A stretch of 64,000 nucleotides of DNA from CAYMND01 sp964465065 (lineage in GTDB: Bacteria; Acidobacteriota; Aminicenantia; UBA2199), in contig CAYXHZ010000013.1 in NCBI GenBank assembly GCA_964465065.1, forward strand, positions 1-64,000, given 5' to 3'. Position numbers and translations under genes: made by a program. This document shows, one piece after another, positions 25,793 through 34,191 of the stretch. Under the pieces are notes generated by a model. That model saw only the letters and a list, made by a program, of their open reading frames with translations. It was not told the origin of the DNA and searched no databases. Position 1 is the stretch's first letter. Each line of letters begins with the position of its first letter.

Positions 25793-26703
25793 ATTCAAAA
25801 GCCGGTTCATACCGCAACCTGATCTTTCTGTTGACCAGAAGCTGCACTCTGTCCTGTCCGGAATGCAACATCAAGCCGCAGCTGGACGACGGGGCCTCGA
25901 TATCGCCCGCTTTCCTGGAGCGCTGGATCAGTCCGTCTAACCGACAACGAATCCGCGCCGGTATCATCTGGAGCGGCGGTGAACCTCTGCTGAAACTGGA
26001 CTCGCTGGTATACGGTTTGCACCTGGCACGGGAGAACGGGTTCCGTTCGGAAATCCTGACCGGCGGCGCCTGGCCGCTTGACGCTGACACCATCCTGAAT
26101 TCCCTGGCCAAATTCCGGTCCGGACTGAATCTGCGCCTCAGCATCGATGGACCTCATTTCAACCAGATCGGCCCCACCCGAATCAAGGAACTGTGCACGG
26201 CCATCCTCGAAGGCGGCTTCAAACTGGGGTTCACGTACCGCCAGCCGGATCCGTTCGCCCCTGTCGGGCTCCAGGAGCTGAAAATCGAGCTGCTGGAGAT
26301 TTTCCGCCGCCATGCCCCGGAGCAGTTGTCGGCAGCGCACTTCATTCACCACCTGCCCCACATGCCTGATGAAGACTGCCGTATCTGTCCTCCCGGACCG
26401 CCGGCGCCAGCCGGACCGCCAAAGTGCAAACTGGCCGAAAAAGACCTGGTACTGGCCTGGGATGAACGCCGCTATGCCTGCTGCGGCCTGTTTGTCAGCG
26501 CCGACAACCGAGCGCTCAGCCTGGATACGGAGCCTAACCAGCTGATCTTCGCCCTGTTACGTCAGCAGGGACCGCTGGCACTGGCCGAGCGGTTGAAGAT
26601 CGCCCTGCCCGTCAATCTCTGCGCCGATTCCGCCTCTCCCTGTACTTTATGCCGCTATCTTTGGAAGAATCACCCGCAACAGCTTACGGGGCTCGCTGGC
26701 TGA
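25789..26703 (+). CDS. radical SAM protein coupled to an Lrp regulator
   Basis: A 304-residue radical SAM enzyme. The cluster motif CTLSCPEC (CxxxCxxC) lies near residue 20, and WSGGEPLL near 63 is the GGE motif that helps bind SAM. The C-terminal third has further cysteines (CRIC, a CC pair, and CTLC near the end), suggesting a second, SPASM-like iron-sulfur site. Spacing is looser than in classic SPASM proteins. Substrate unknown; radical SAM proteins of this size act on peptides, cofactors or tRNA. The ATGA overlap with the Lrp-type gene indicates that the regulator senses something related to this reaction, perhaps an amino acid. Confidence 0.85.
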   Translation: MNSKAGSYRNLIFLLTRSCTLSCPECNIKPQLDDGASISPAFLERWISPSNRQRIRAGIIWSGGEPLLKLDSLVYGLHLARENGFRSEILTGGAWPLDADTILNSLAKFRSGLNLRLSIDGPHFNQIGPTRIKELCTAILEGGFKLGFTYRQPDPFAPVGLQELKIELLEIFRRHAPEQLSAAHFIHHLPHMPDEDCRICPPGPPAPAGPPKCKLAEKDLVLAWDERRYACCGLFVSADNRALSLDTEPNQLIFALLRQQGPLALAERLKIALPVNLCADSASPCTLCRYLWKNHPQQLTGLAG

Positions 26704-26755
26704 GTTCCGACAGAAAAAACCGTGAAAATGAATGGGAACCGTCACATAGAATCCC

Positions 26756-27541
26756 TCATGACGGGATTTTTCGAACTTGTCCTGCCAGAATCGAACGGAT
26801 TTTATCAATCGAAGGCGGCGGGCCGATTCGGATCGGTCGGCCATCGACGAACAGGGCATCCGAAATCCCCCATTCACACAAGGTCTGAGGACATAACGTG
26901 TTGATTTCCTGAAATACCACCTGACCGGCAAACTCCTGAGCAACCCGCTTGGCCCTCTCATGGGTGATATTCTGCGCCGGACACCAGCCGTTGGTAAAGG
27001 AAGTCACCGTCACCACTCCAGGCTGTTTCTCCGGTCGTTTCTTTTCTTTGATCCAGCAGGGCGGTACGGCATCGTCACGAAACGCTTTCCACATCAACAC
27101 CGCCATCCCGTCCCGATCCACCCTCTTATAGCCTTGTTTCCTGAACCAGGAGGCCTTCATCCAGAATGGCAGAGCCAATCCCCAGGCGGCGACACCATGA
27201 CGGTTCAAGGTCCGGATATCGGTCTCGGCGGCGTTCAGCAAAGCCTAGCCGATACCTCTTTTCTGCTGATTGCCAACTCCCGATTTGTGACCATGAACCC
27301 AGATGCAGTTAATGAAATAAAGATTCTTGCCGCTGATGATAGAATGTTCGACCGGAAGGTACTGAATCATGCCCAGCGCCATGTCATCCTCTATGGCCAG
27401 TTTGACTCTGAGTCCCTTGCCTTTCATCTCTTCAAACCAACGCCGCTTCAAATCCCCCGATTCCTTCATTTCCTCAGACCATTCTTCCAGGCAGTAGAAA
27501 TAGGCGGGCTGAAACCGATCGTGCAAATCAACGATTTCCAT
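26756..27541 (-). pseudogene. GNAT acetyltransferase with YoaP-like domain, interrupted by in-frame TAG
   Basis: The frame reads as one 261-codon gene except for a TAG at 27245-27247. The first 99 codons (ATG 27541; GGAGG nine bases upstream) encode the N-terminal half of a GNAT domain ending in QQKRGIG, the acetyl-CoA-binding Q/RxxGxG motif. The TAG stands directly behind it, where Lys or Arg is usual, and the same frame continues with ALLNAAETD and GNAT motif B (WFRKQGYKRV). The C-terminal third (NGWCPAQN...INTLCPQT) is thioredoxin-like and fits a YoaP domain. An AAG or CAG codon changed to TAG is the simplest explanation. Downstream codons look intact, so the event is recent or the stop is read through. 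Confidence 0.8.
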
Positions 27542-27562
27542 GATCACGCGCCTCCACGGTCG

Positions 27563-30500
27563 TCAGGGCTGAACGGTCGCAATCGATGAACGGCTCTGTG
27601 CCCGCAGTCTGGCCACCAAGGCCCGGCTGACGGACACATCCTGCTGCCAAGTCGGGTTCTGGCTGTCCATGGCCGCCAGATGTTCGTCCAAAGACAGGCT
27701 TTGCTGTGCCATCCGCAAGGCCGCGGCGACATCGCCCCGTTGCTCATGGTACTCGGCCAGGCGGGTGAGACAGAAGGAGTAATCACGCTGATAAGCCACC
27801 TGGCTCGGATCCGCTTCGGCCAGCCTTTTACTCGCCGCCAGGGCGTTCGTGTAGGCCTGCAGGGCGCCATCGTGATCACCCTGGTAGCGGTAAACATCCG
27901 CGATTCGATTGTAAATCGCACTCAGGTCCCTCTGCCAGGACGGGTTGTTCGGATCGGCTTCAGCCAGAGGCTTGCTCGCCGCCAAAGATTTCATGTAGGC
28001 CGCCTGGGCATCGGCCAGCTCGCCCAGGCCGCACAGTACGTCGCCAATTTTTCGCTGACACTGATAAAAATCTCTTTGCCAGCAGGTGTCGGCCGGGTCG
28101 AGACGGGTCAACATCCGGCTGATCGACAGGGCTTCCTGATAGACAGAGAGAGAGCCGGTCAGGTTACCCATTTCGGACAGGACGTCACCCATCCGGCAGC
28201 AACTGATACTGAGTTCCCGCTGCCAATCGATGTTTTCCGGATCCATGTTGACCAGGTTCCGGCTGACCAGCAGCGATTGGTCAAAAATCTCCCGGGCACC
28301 AGCCAGATCGCCCTGACTGCGCAGGACATCGCCGATCCTTTCCTGGCTGACACTCAGATCCCGCTGCCAGAACAGATTGGCCGGGTCGGATTCAGTCAGC
28401 CTTTTCCTCACAGCCAATGAGCTCCGGTACGCCTCCTGCGCAGCGACCAGATCGCCTTGATAAGCCAAAACGTCGCCGATTCGCTCCTGGCTGACGCTCA
28501 AATCTCGCAGCCAGACCGGATTGTCCGGATCGTTTTCGACCAGGCATCTACTCACCGATAGCGCCGCGTCATAGGCTTGCCGGGCCTGCACCAACTCACC
28601 CAGATCGCACAGCAAATCACCGATTTTCCGGTAACTGACCCGCAAATTCCGTTGCCAATAGCCATTTTTCGGGTCGCTCTGAGCCAATCGCCGGCTTATA
28701 TCCAGCGAGGCCTGGTAGGCTTGCAACGCCTCGTCCAGATTGCTTTGGCTGCGCAGGGTATCGCCGATCCGTTCCTGAGTTACGCTCTGATCCTGCAGCC
28801 AGGCCGGATTCGTCACATCGGCATCGGCCAGACGCCGACTGACGGACAGCGAATCCCGGTAGGCCTGCAGCGCAGCGGGCAGATCACCCAGAGCGGTCAG
28901 GGCATCGCCTGTTTTACTGTGACAGACGCTCATGTCCCGTTGCCAGTCGAGCTTGCCCGGATCTGCCTGGGTCAGTGTACGGCTGATGTCCAAAGCCTGC
29001 CGGTAAGCCTGTAAAGCTCGTGATGGGTCACCATGATCGCTGTAAACATCGCCGCGGCGGTTGAGCAGGACGGCATGCTCCCGCATCCATTCCGGCAACT
29101 GAGCCTTGGACGGCGGGAAAAGGTCCAGCCAGTCCGAAACCGCCGTGAACACCAGCCGGACCAAATCGGAGCGGCCGATGGAATGAACGCGGTAATAGCC
29201 TTCGTACAGGTAAAAGTTGGCCAGACTGGTCCAGACGCTTTGACTGCGGTCCATGTTCAGCAGAGCGGCTCCATGTTCCAGGAAAACAGGCAGCTCTTCT
29301 CCGATATCCGGATCGGTTTCGCTGGCCAGACTGATGCGTAGCCGGTCATGAAACCATCGTCCAAGCCGCTCGCGCAACAGTGGATCGCTTTGACCCTCGT
29401 GCAGCAGGCTGTAGCCGATCGGGCTGGTGAATTCCCAGCAGTCCGCGCCGACTGACGCGCTGATCAGTCCGTGCCGCTGCAGGCTCAGCAAGGCGTTGCC
29501 GACCGGTTCCAGGTCGCTTATGTCGGGGTTGACCGCCGCGGCCACCGCTTCCAGAGGAAACGGTAACCGAGCCAGCATTGCAGCTGCCGACAGAGTGCGT
29601 TTCAGCGTATCGTCCAGGCTGCCGACAAGCTGTTCCAGCAGCCATGACAGCCTCCGTTCAAGCAAGCGGTCCTGCGGCTCCGCAGCGTCGGCGCCCGGCC
29701 AGTTCTTCAGGAAAGAGCGAGCCTGTTCTTCACCACCGGTCAGCCAGGCGCCGGCCCAGGTTATCGCCAGAGGATGACCGGACAGCGCGGTCAACACATC
29801 GCAGCGCAGTTTCCCGCCCAGCTTGCCCCGGTTGAATGAATCGAACAAAACGGCAGCATCCTGCTCATCGAGGGCCTCGGTCAGTTCGATGACTTCAGCG
29901 TTCATACCTGTCGGCGGATTACGGGTCAAGAGGAGAAACCGGTTGGCCTGGGACATCACGCTGCACAGGTTTGTCAAATCGCTGCGGCCGTTCAGACCGT
30001 CGGCCAGTTCGCCGTTGTCGATGACAATCAGCGCCCGACGTGAACGACAGGCAGCGACTGCGCGGTCCCGGGCCCAGGAATCGGCCATGAAGCCACTGCC
30101 GGCCAGCGAATTGGCCAGTGCGTCCCAGACCGGTTCGGCATGGCCCCGATAGCGAACGAGATCGATCCACACCACTCCGTCCGCAAAGCAACCCGCCAGA
30201 GCCGATGGCGATGATTCTTCGTCCAGAATCCTCAATGCTTCGGCAGCCAGAGCGCTTTTACCGATGCCAGCCATTCCGGCGACAATACAGTTCTGGCCGG
30301 TTTTCAAGGAGTGCAGAATCCGGTTCAATTCTCGACTCCGGCCATAGAACCGCTCACTATGCAGCGGAAACTGACCAGGGACGGCGGGGACGGGTGCAGA
30401 CCGATCCGATCCCGTTTCCGGTGGTAGAATCCGTTCGCCGATCAGCTTGTGTATGGCTTCCCGCAAGCGGGCGTCTGGCGGTATGGAACCGTCACCGGAC

Positions 30501-31222
30501 CCGGTACCGTCGTCGAGCGGGATCGGGTCCGCACCGATGCCGGGATGAGCGGACAGTGGAGTGGCCAGCGGCCGACCGTACTTTTCACCGTAGAGTTCGT
30601 AAAAAGAAATCGTTTCCAATCCCAGCGCAACGCTGCGTCTCCGGTACCAGTCAAAAAGTTCCGGGCGGTAGGCGTCGAAGATACGCAGCAACTCCAGGCT
30701 GACGGTCGAGCCCGATGCGGACCGGTAGGAATCCAGTTGCCAGGACAGCGCCGTTCCGGTATGGGGCGTCGAAACGAAAAGAACCGCCCGCGTCGATTGC
30801 ACGAGTTTTTTTCTGAGTGGTTCGAGTTCGCCGTCGCACTCGTCGGCCATGCGCAGTATCTGCTTGGCCACGAGCCCCCCCAAACCGAGGGCGATCACCA
30901 GAAGCGGACGCCGACCGATACCGGCCTGCAGCATACCGTCGCAGGCCTGGGCCGCATTGTCTGAAAACAGGCCATCCCCCCCATGCGAACACCGATTGGC
31001 AAACAGCCGGGTACGCTGCTTTTTGGCTGCCGTCCATGAAAATGGCAAGCGCCACACCCCGACATCGGGATATTCCCGCCCCAACCAAAGCGGCCAGTCG
31101 TCGAGCGGATCCCGGGCAGGGCGTCTTGGCGTCGCTCCATCGCTGCCCGGCCCATGAATGAATACCACGTCGGCCTTGCGCTCAGCCTGTTCACAACCGC
31201 TGATCGGGATCAGTGTTTTCAA
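27563..31222 (-). CDS. NLR-like protein: alpha/beta-hydrolase fold, NB-ARC NTPase, ten TPR-like repeats
   Basis: A 1219-residue STAND-type protein. Residues 1-225 are an alpha/beta-hydrolase of the lipase/SesB type (VVFIHG near 20, FVSTPHTGTALSW near 150). The nucleophile elbow, normally GHSxGG, reads ALGLGG with Gly113 in the serine position, so hydrolysis by the usual mechanism should be lost. Residues 290-500 are NB-ARC: Walker A GMAGIGKS (316-323), Walker B LIVIDN (398-403), sensor LLTRN (431-435) and GHPLAI (482-487). A winged-helix/helical region leads to ten 48-residue repeats (724-1203). The TTG at 31222, after GGGGAAG, starts the usual KTLIPISGC; the frame is open to 31327 but that extension does not look coded. 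Likely a ligand-triggered sensor, possibly defensive. Confidence 0.85.
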   Translation of the reverse strand: MKTLIPISGCEQAERKADVVFIHGPGSDGATPRRPARDPLDDWPLWLGREYPDVGVWRLPFSWTAAKKQRTRLFANRCSHGGDGLFSDNAAQACDGMLQAGIGRRPLLVIALGLGGLVAKQILRMADECDGELEPLRKKLVQSTRAVLFVSTPHTGTALSWQLDSYRSASGSTVSLELLRIFDAYRPELFDWYRRRSVALGLETISFYELYGEKYGRPLATPLSAHPGIGADPIPLDDGTGSGDGSIPPDARLREAIHKLIGERILPPETGSDRSAPVPAVPGQFPLHSERFYGRSRELNRILHSLKTGQNCIVAGMAGIGKSALAAEALRILDEESSPSALAGCFADGVVWIDLVRYRGHAEPVWDALANSLAGSGFMADSWARDRAVAACRSRRALIVIDNGELADGLNGRSDLTNLCSVMSQANRFLLLTRNPPTGMNAEVIELTEALDEQDAAVLFDSFNRGKLGGKLRCDVLTALSGHPLAITWAGAWLTGGEEQARSFLKNWPGADAAEPQDRLLERRLSWLLEQLVGSLDDTLKRTLSAAAMLARLPFPLEAVAAAVNPDISDLEPVGNALLSLQRHGLISASVGADCWEFTSPIGYSLLHEGQSDPLLRERLGRWFHDRLRISLASETDPDIGEELPVFLEHGAALLNMDRSQSVWTSLANFYLYEGYYRVHSIGRSDLVRLVFTAVSDWLDLFPPSKAQLPEWMREHAVLLNRRGDVYSDHGDPSRALQAYRQALDISRTLTQADPGKLDWQRDMSVCHSKTGDALTALGDLPAALQAYRDSLSVSRRLADADVTNPAWLQDQSVTQERIGDTLRSQSNLDEALQAYQASLDISRRLAQSDPKNGYWQRNLRVSYRKIGDLLCDLGELVQARQAYDAALSVSRCLVENDPDNPVWLRDLSVSQERIGDVLAYQGDLVAAQEAYRSSLAVRKRLTESDPANLFWQRDLSVSQERIGDVLRSQGDLAGAREIFDQSLLVSRNLVNMDPENIDWQRELSISCCRMGDVLSEMGNLTGSLSVYQEALSISRMLTRLDPADTCWQRDFYQCQRKIGDVLCGLGELADAQAAYMKSLAASKPLAEADPNNPSWQRDLSAIYNRIADVYRYQGDHDGALQAYTNALAASKRLAEADPSQVAYQRDYSFCLTRLAEYHEQRGDVAAALRMAQQSLSLDEHLAAMDSQNPTWQQDVSVSRALVARLRAQSRSSIATVQP
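27614..29053 (-). repeat. ten tandem 144-bp repeats coding TPR-like units
   Basis: Inside the NLR-like gene, ten consecutive units of exactly 48 residues, without insertions, follow the consensus GDVL.. qGdL..A..aY..sL..sr.La..DP.N..WqrdlSvs.eri. Units differ at many codons, so they have diverged and are not a recent expansion. Confidence 0.88.
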
Positions 31223-31471
31223 GTGACAGCTTCCCCGGCCATGAATCCGGCAGGTTCTTGGCTGCCGACCGCTTTCCGAAGCAGGCGTCGGCTGTGGTTC
31301 CAGCGATACAGTAGTGGCGAAGGGCAATACAGACGGTATCTTGTGAATGCGATCCTTTTCATCTTTTTCAATATCTGGTTATAACCCCAGGTCCATTCGA
31401 AATGCAATAGGCAGAAAACGGACACGACGATTCATCCCTGACTTACCGCTCTTTATACCTGGAATGCATCT

Positions 31472-31499
31472 TTCACAGGACCAAAATGCGATTCACAGG
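31472..31499 (+). promoter_or_regulatory. direct repeat with LytTR-type spacing, candidate operator
   Basis: TTCACAGG occurs at 31472-31479 and again at 31492-31499, separated by exactly 12 bases. LytTR domains (AgrA, ComE and relatives) bind two ~9-bp direct repeats about one helical turn apart plus one, i.e. 12-13 bases between. The pair ends 23 bases before the -35 box of the LytTR gene itself, suggesting autoregulation. Confidence 0.5.
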
Positions 31500-31522
31500 T
31501 GCGTGTGTATCCGGAGCGCTTG

Positions 31523-31551
31523 TTCATACGTTTAAGATACATGAATGTAAT
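31523..31551 (+). promoter_or_regulatory. candidate promoter of the LytTR gene
   Basis: TTCATA (31523-31528) and TGTAAT (31546-31551) are 17 bases apart; the leader of about 23 bases carries AGGAGA before ATG 31581. The poor -35 box fits an activator-dependent promoter. Confidence 0.45.
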
Positions 31552-31580
31552 GATCGATTTCGTGTGACAGGAGAATAATC

Positions 31581-31928
31581 ATGACCAACAAAGACATCCT
31601 GATCGTCAAGTCCTCAGGACGCTTTCTGTTTCTGGACTGGAAAAAAATCGCCTTCATATCCGCCGAGGGCAACTATGTCCGAATCCATTACGGAGACAGC
31701 AATTACCTGATCCGGGAGACACTCCGCGATATCAGCGCCCGCCTGGCCAACCCTCCGTTTGTACGCATCAGCCGGTCAGCCGTCATCAACATCGAGTGTA
31801 TCCGCGAATTGCGCAACCGTCATTCGCAAAGTGCGGAAGTCATTCTGACCAACAACCAGGTCTGTTACTGGAGCCGCTCCTACCGCAACGAACTCGATAC
31901 CCTGCTCGAGCAGATGACGATCAGTTGA
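31581..31928 (+). CDS. stand-alone LytTR DNA-binding protein
   Basis: A 115-residue protein consisting only of a LytTR domain: DWKKIAFISAEGNYVRIHY, LRDISARLANPPFVRISRSAVIN and the closing beta strands ending in YRNELDTLL match the family along its whole length. There is no receiver domain, so activity cannot be set by phosphorylation on this chain; it may be controlled by expression level, a partner, or a membrane protein as in LytTR regulatory systems. Strong ribosome site AGGAGA. The exported fusion gene starts 43 bases later on the same strand and is the likely co-transcribed or regulated target. A candidate operator lies about 80-110 bases upstream. Confidence 0.92.
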   Translation: MTNKDILIVKSSGRFLFLDWKKIAFISAEGNYVRIHYGDSNYLIRETLRDISARLANPPFVRISRSAVINIECIRELRNRHSQSAEVILTNNQVCYWSRSYRNELDTLLEQMTIS

Positions 31929-31971
31929 AACCCGATCCGTGCGTACCTTGATCATCCAGGGAGAGTCAGTC

Positions 31972-34110
31972 ATGAACTGTATCGCCTCGCAGTTTTCCAA
32001 AAAAATGATCGCCGTTCCTGCGTTGACATTGTTTTTCCTTGCCTTCCTGTGCGCCGCTCCGGCGGCTGATAAAACGGTTTTGGTCAGTTTCGTGTCCAGT
32101 CATGAGCAGGAGCAGGCGGTCAATGCCTTGATCCAGAGCGTCCGTGAACGGGGCGGAGCCTGTCGCTCCAGTCGGATATACGTACTGAACAGCGATCCGG
32201 CCGAGTTTTCCTGCCGTTCACTTCGTCAGGACAATGTGCAGGTTCTACCGCTGCAAATGCCCCAGTCCTTGCGGGATTACCCATTGGCCCTGAAGGCTTT
32301 CGCCGCCGCCCAGGTGGAGAGAATTGTCGCTGACCGCGTCGACACTCTGGTATGGCTGGATCCGGGGGTAATCGTCCTCAAGCCGCTCAGCGATCTCGAA
32401 CTGAGCGATGATTACGATGTCGCCGTTCGCCCGGTCACCCTGGCCAACACCATCGGCATTCCGCCGCATTCCGCCCCGAACGAGTATTGGCAGCCGATCT
32501 ACCGGCGGCTGCGCATCGATTACCGGACGCTCCCGAGCCTGGAAACGGTTGCCGATTCAGTCCCGATTCAGCCGTATTACAACTGCGAGGTATTTGCCTT
32601 CAACCCCGGAATCGGTCTGGCCCGTCGCTGGGCCGAGCTGCTGCGCGAGCTGATTCAGGACGAAAATTATCAAAAAAACATCTGCAACACTTTTCTGCGC
32701 AGGTTGTTCCTGCATCAGGCGGTACTGAGCGGCCTGATCAGTTCACGAATCCGGCCAGATCGGATCAAACCCCTGCCCCTGGACAGCGCCTACCCGTTCA
32801 GTCAGCATGAACGACTCCCGGCCGGCAAGAAAGCCGCCGCCATGTGCGATCTGTCTGTCGCGATTTTCGACAGCACCTGGAGCCAGGACCCCGCCTGGAT
32901 GAATCGGATGGTTATCGACAGCGAACTGAAGGATTGGCTGGGCAAGGTCTACCGGTCATACCTCGAGCTGACCCCGGGGATTTACCGTGTCGAGGGGTGC
33001 TGCAATTCCTATCTGGTGATCTCCAGCCAGGGCAGTGTACTGATCGACCCGGCCGGAGCCGCCACGGCAGCGGAGCACTTCCGAAAAATCATCGAAAGCA
33101 ACCCTCTGCAAGCCATCCTGCTCACCCATGCCCATCAGGATCATGCCAATGACATCGCCCAATGGCGAGCCGGCCGCGATATCCCGGTCATCGCCCAGAG
33201 GGAATTCAAGCGGTATTACGAGTACTGCGACGAGCTGCAGGGATTATTATCCCGTCGAAACGCCATCTGGTCTGGAAAACTACCCGGCGAACTCCGAATC
33301 GAGGAATCGCCAGAACAGGAGAAGGCCAATATATATTTCGACGATCGTTACGAGTTGGCAGTCGGAGATATCCATTTTCAGCTGTTTCATACCCCCGGCG
33401 AAACTCCGGACCATGTCACCATCTGGGTGCCGGAGCTGAAGGCCGTCTTCGTCGGAGACAATTACTACGAATACTTCATCAACAATTCCACCTTCCGCGG
33501 CACCATGATCCGCCCGGTTTCCGGTTATATCAAGGCCATCGAAACCGCGCTGAACCTGAATCCTGATTTTTTTCTGATGGGCCACGGCAAACCGTTGCTG
33601 TCCAAAGTCGAAATCCGGGACAATGCCGCGACCTTTCTGAGCGGTTTGAAATTCATATACGCCGAGACCCTGAAGGGCATCAATGCCGGCAAGGATCTGT
33701 ACGCCCTGATGCAGGAAATCAAGGTGCCCGATCAGTACGGTATCCGACCCTATTACGGTAAAGTCGAGTGGACAGTTCGGGGCATCTGGCAGGAATATGT
33801 CGGCTGGTTCGACGAAAACCCGGTCAGCATGTACTCGATCCCGTTTTCCGATGTGTATGACGATCTGCTGGAACTGATTGGTCCGGAGAAATTCATGGCC
33901 AGAATCAGACAACATCTGGAGCAGAAAGAATTTCTCAAAGTGCTGCACCTGACCGATCTGCCGCTCAAGGAGGATCCGGGGCATAAAGAAGCCAACGAAC
34001 TCCGTTGCGCCGCCTTGCGGGAATTGAAGAAAAACGCCGTCAATTTCATCGAGAAGATCTGGCTCAACCACGCCTTGCGTCTCTGCGAAGAGAACTTGAA
34101 GAGGCCGTAG
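31972..34110 (+). CDS. exported fusion: glycosyltransferase-like domain plus alkylsulfatase-type metallo-beta-lactamase fold
   Basis: A 712-residue protein with an N-terminal signal peptide (about 1-33, cleavage near APAAD). Residues 35-325 resemble a GT-A nucleotide-sugar transferase fold: VWLDPGVIVLKPL (128-138) matches the acidic strand-end motif, and an Asn-rich segment YYNCEVFAFNPG follows near 201. Residues 330-630 are a metallo-beta-lactamase domain of the SdsA1/BDS1 alkylsulfatase group: THAHQDH (384-390), TPGETPDHVTIW, VFVGDNYYEYFIN and GHGKP (His538), then an alkylsulfatase dimerisation-type segment VEWTVRGIWQEYVGWFDENP. Metal ligands look intact. The remaining ~80 residues are helical. 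Start chosen at ATG 31972 with GGGAGAG upstream; a GTG at 31939 would disrupt the signal peptide. It follows the LytTR gene. Confidence 0.8.
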   Translation: MNCIASQFSKKMIAVPALTLFFLAFLCAAPAADKTVLVSFVSSHEQEQAVNALIQSVRERGGACRSSRIYVLNSDPAEFSCRSLRQDNVQVLPLQMPQSLRDYPLALKAFAAAQVERIVADRVDTLVWLDPGVIVLKPLSDLELSDDYDVAVRPVTLANTIGIPPHSAPNEYWQPIYRRLRIDYRTLPSLETVADSVPIQPYYNCEVFAFNPGIGLARRWAELLRELIQDENYQKNICNTFLRRLFLHQAVLSGLISSRIRPDRIKPLPLDSAYPFSQHERLPAGKKAAAMCDLSVAIFDSTWSQDPAWMNRMVIDSELKDWLGKVYRSYLELTPGIYRVEGCCNSYLVISSQGSVLIDPAGAATAAEHFRKIIESNPLQAILLTHAHQDHANDIAQWRAGRDIPVIAQREFKRYYEYCDELQGLLSRRNAIWSGKLPGELRIEESPEQEKANIYFDDRYELAVGDIHFQLFHTPGETPDHVTIWVPELKAVFVGDNYYEYFINNSTFRGTMIRPVSGYIKAIETALNLNPDFFLMGHGKPLLSKVEIRDNAATFLSGLKFIYAETLKGINAGKDLYALMQEIKVPDQYGIRPYYGKVEWTVRGIWQEYVGWFDENPVSMYSIPFSDVYDDLLELIGPEKFMARIRQHLEQKEFLKVLHLTDLPLKEDPGHKEANELRCAALRELKKNAVNFIEKIWLNHALRLCEENLKRP

Positions 34111-34118
34111 CGATCGGC

Positions 34119-34147
34119 TTGTTTTTTACGGCAAATCGTTTTACTAT
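34119..34147 (+). promoter_or_regulatory. candidate promoter of the SagB-like gene
   Basis: TTGTTT (34119-34124) and TACTAT (34142-34147) are 17 bases apart, giving a leader of about 38 bases before the GTG at 34192 with ribosome site CGGAGG. Confidence 0.45.
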
Positions 34148-34191
34148 TCTCCAGATCCAGAATATCGGTCCATGATCCCACGGAGGCTACC

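Larger units (their letters stand above)
31223..31580. other. intergenic region between divergent NLR-like and LytTR genes
   Basis: 358 bases without a supported gene. Two short open frames inside lack ribosome sites and coding character. The right half holds a direct repeat at LytTR spacing and a promoter for the LytTR gene (listed separately). The left half must contain the promoter of the NLR-like gene, but I see no convincing -35/-10 pair on the minus strand. Confidence 0.6.

Noticed and set aside
27245..27247. TAG as a recoded sense codon (pyrrolysine or amber suppression)
   Set aside because: TAG is used as a normal stop by other intact genes here (for example at 1498-1500 and 36043-36045), and no suppressor tRNA is visible.
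31154..31535. Two short plus-strand frames between the NLR-like and LytTR genes
   Set aside because: No ribosome sites, no coding composition, and they overlap the candidate operator.
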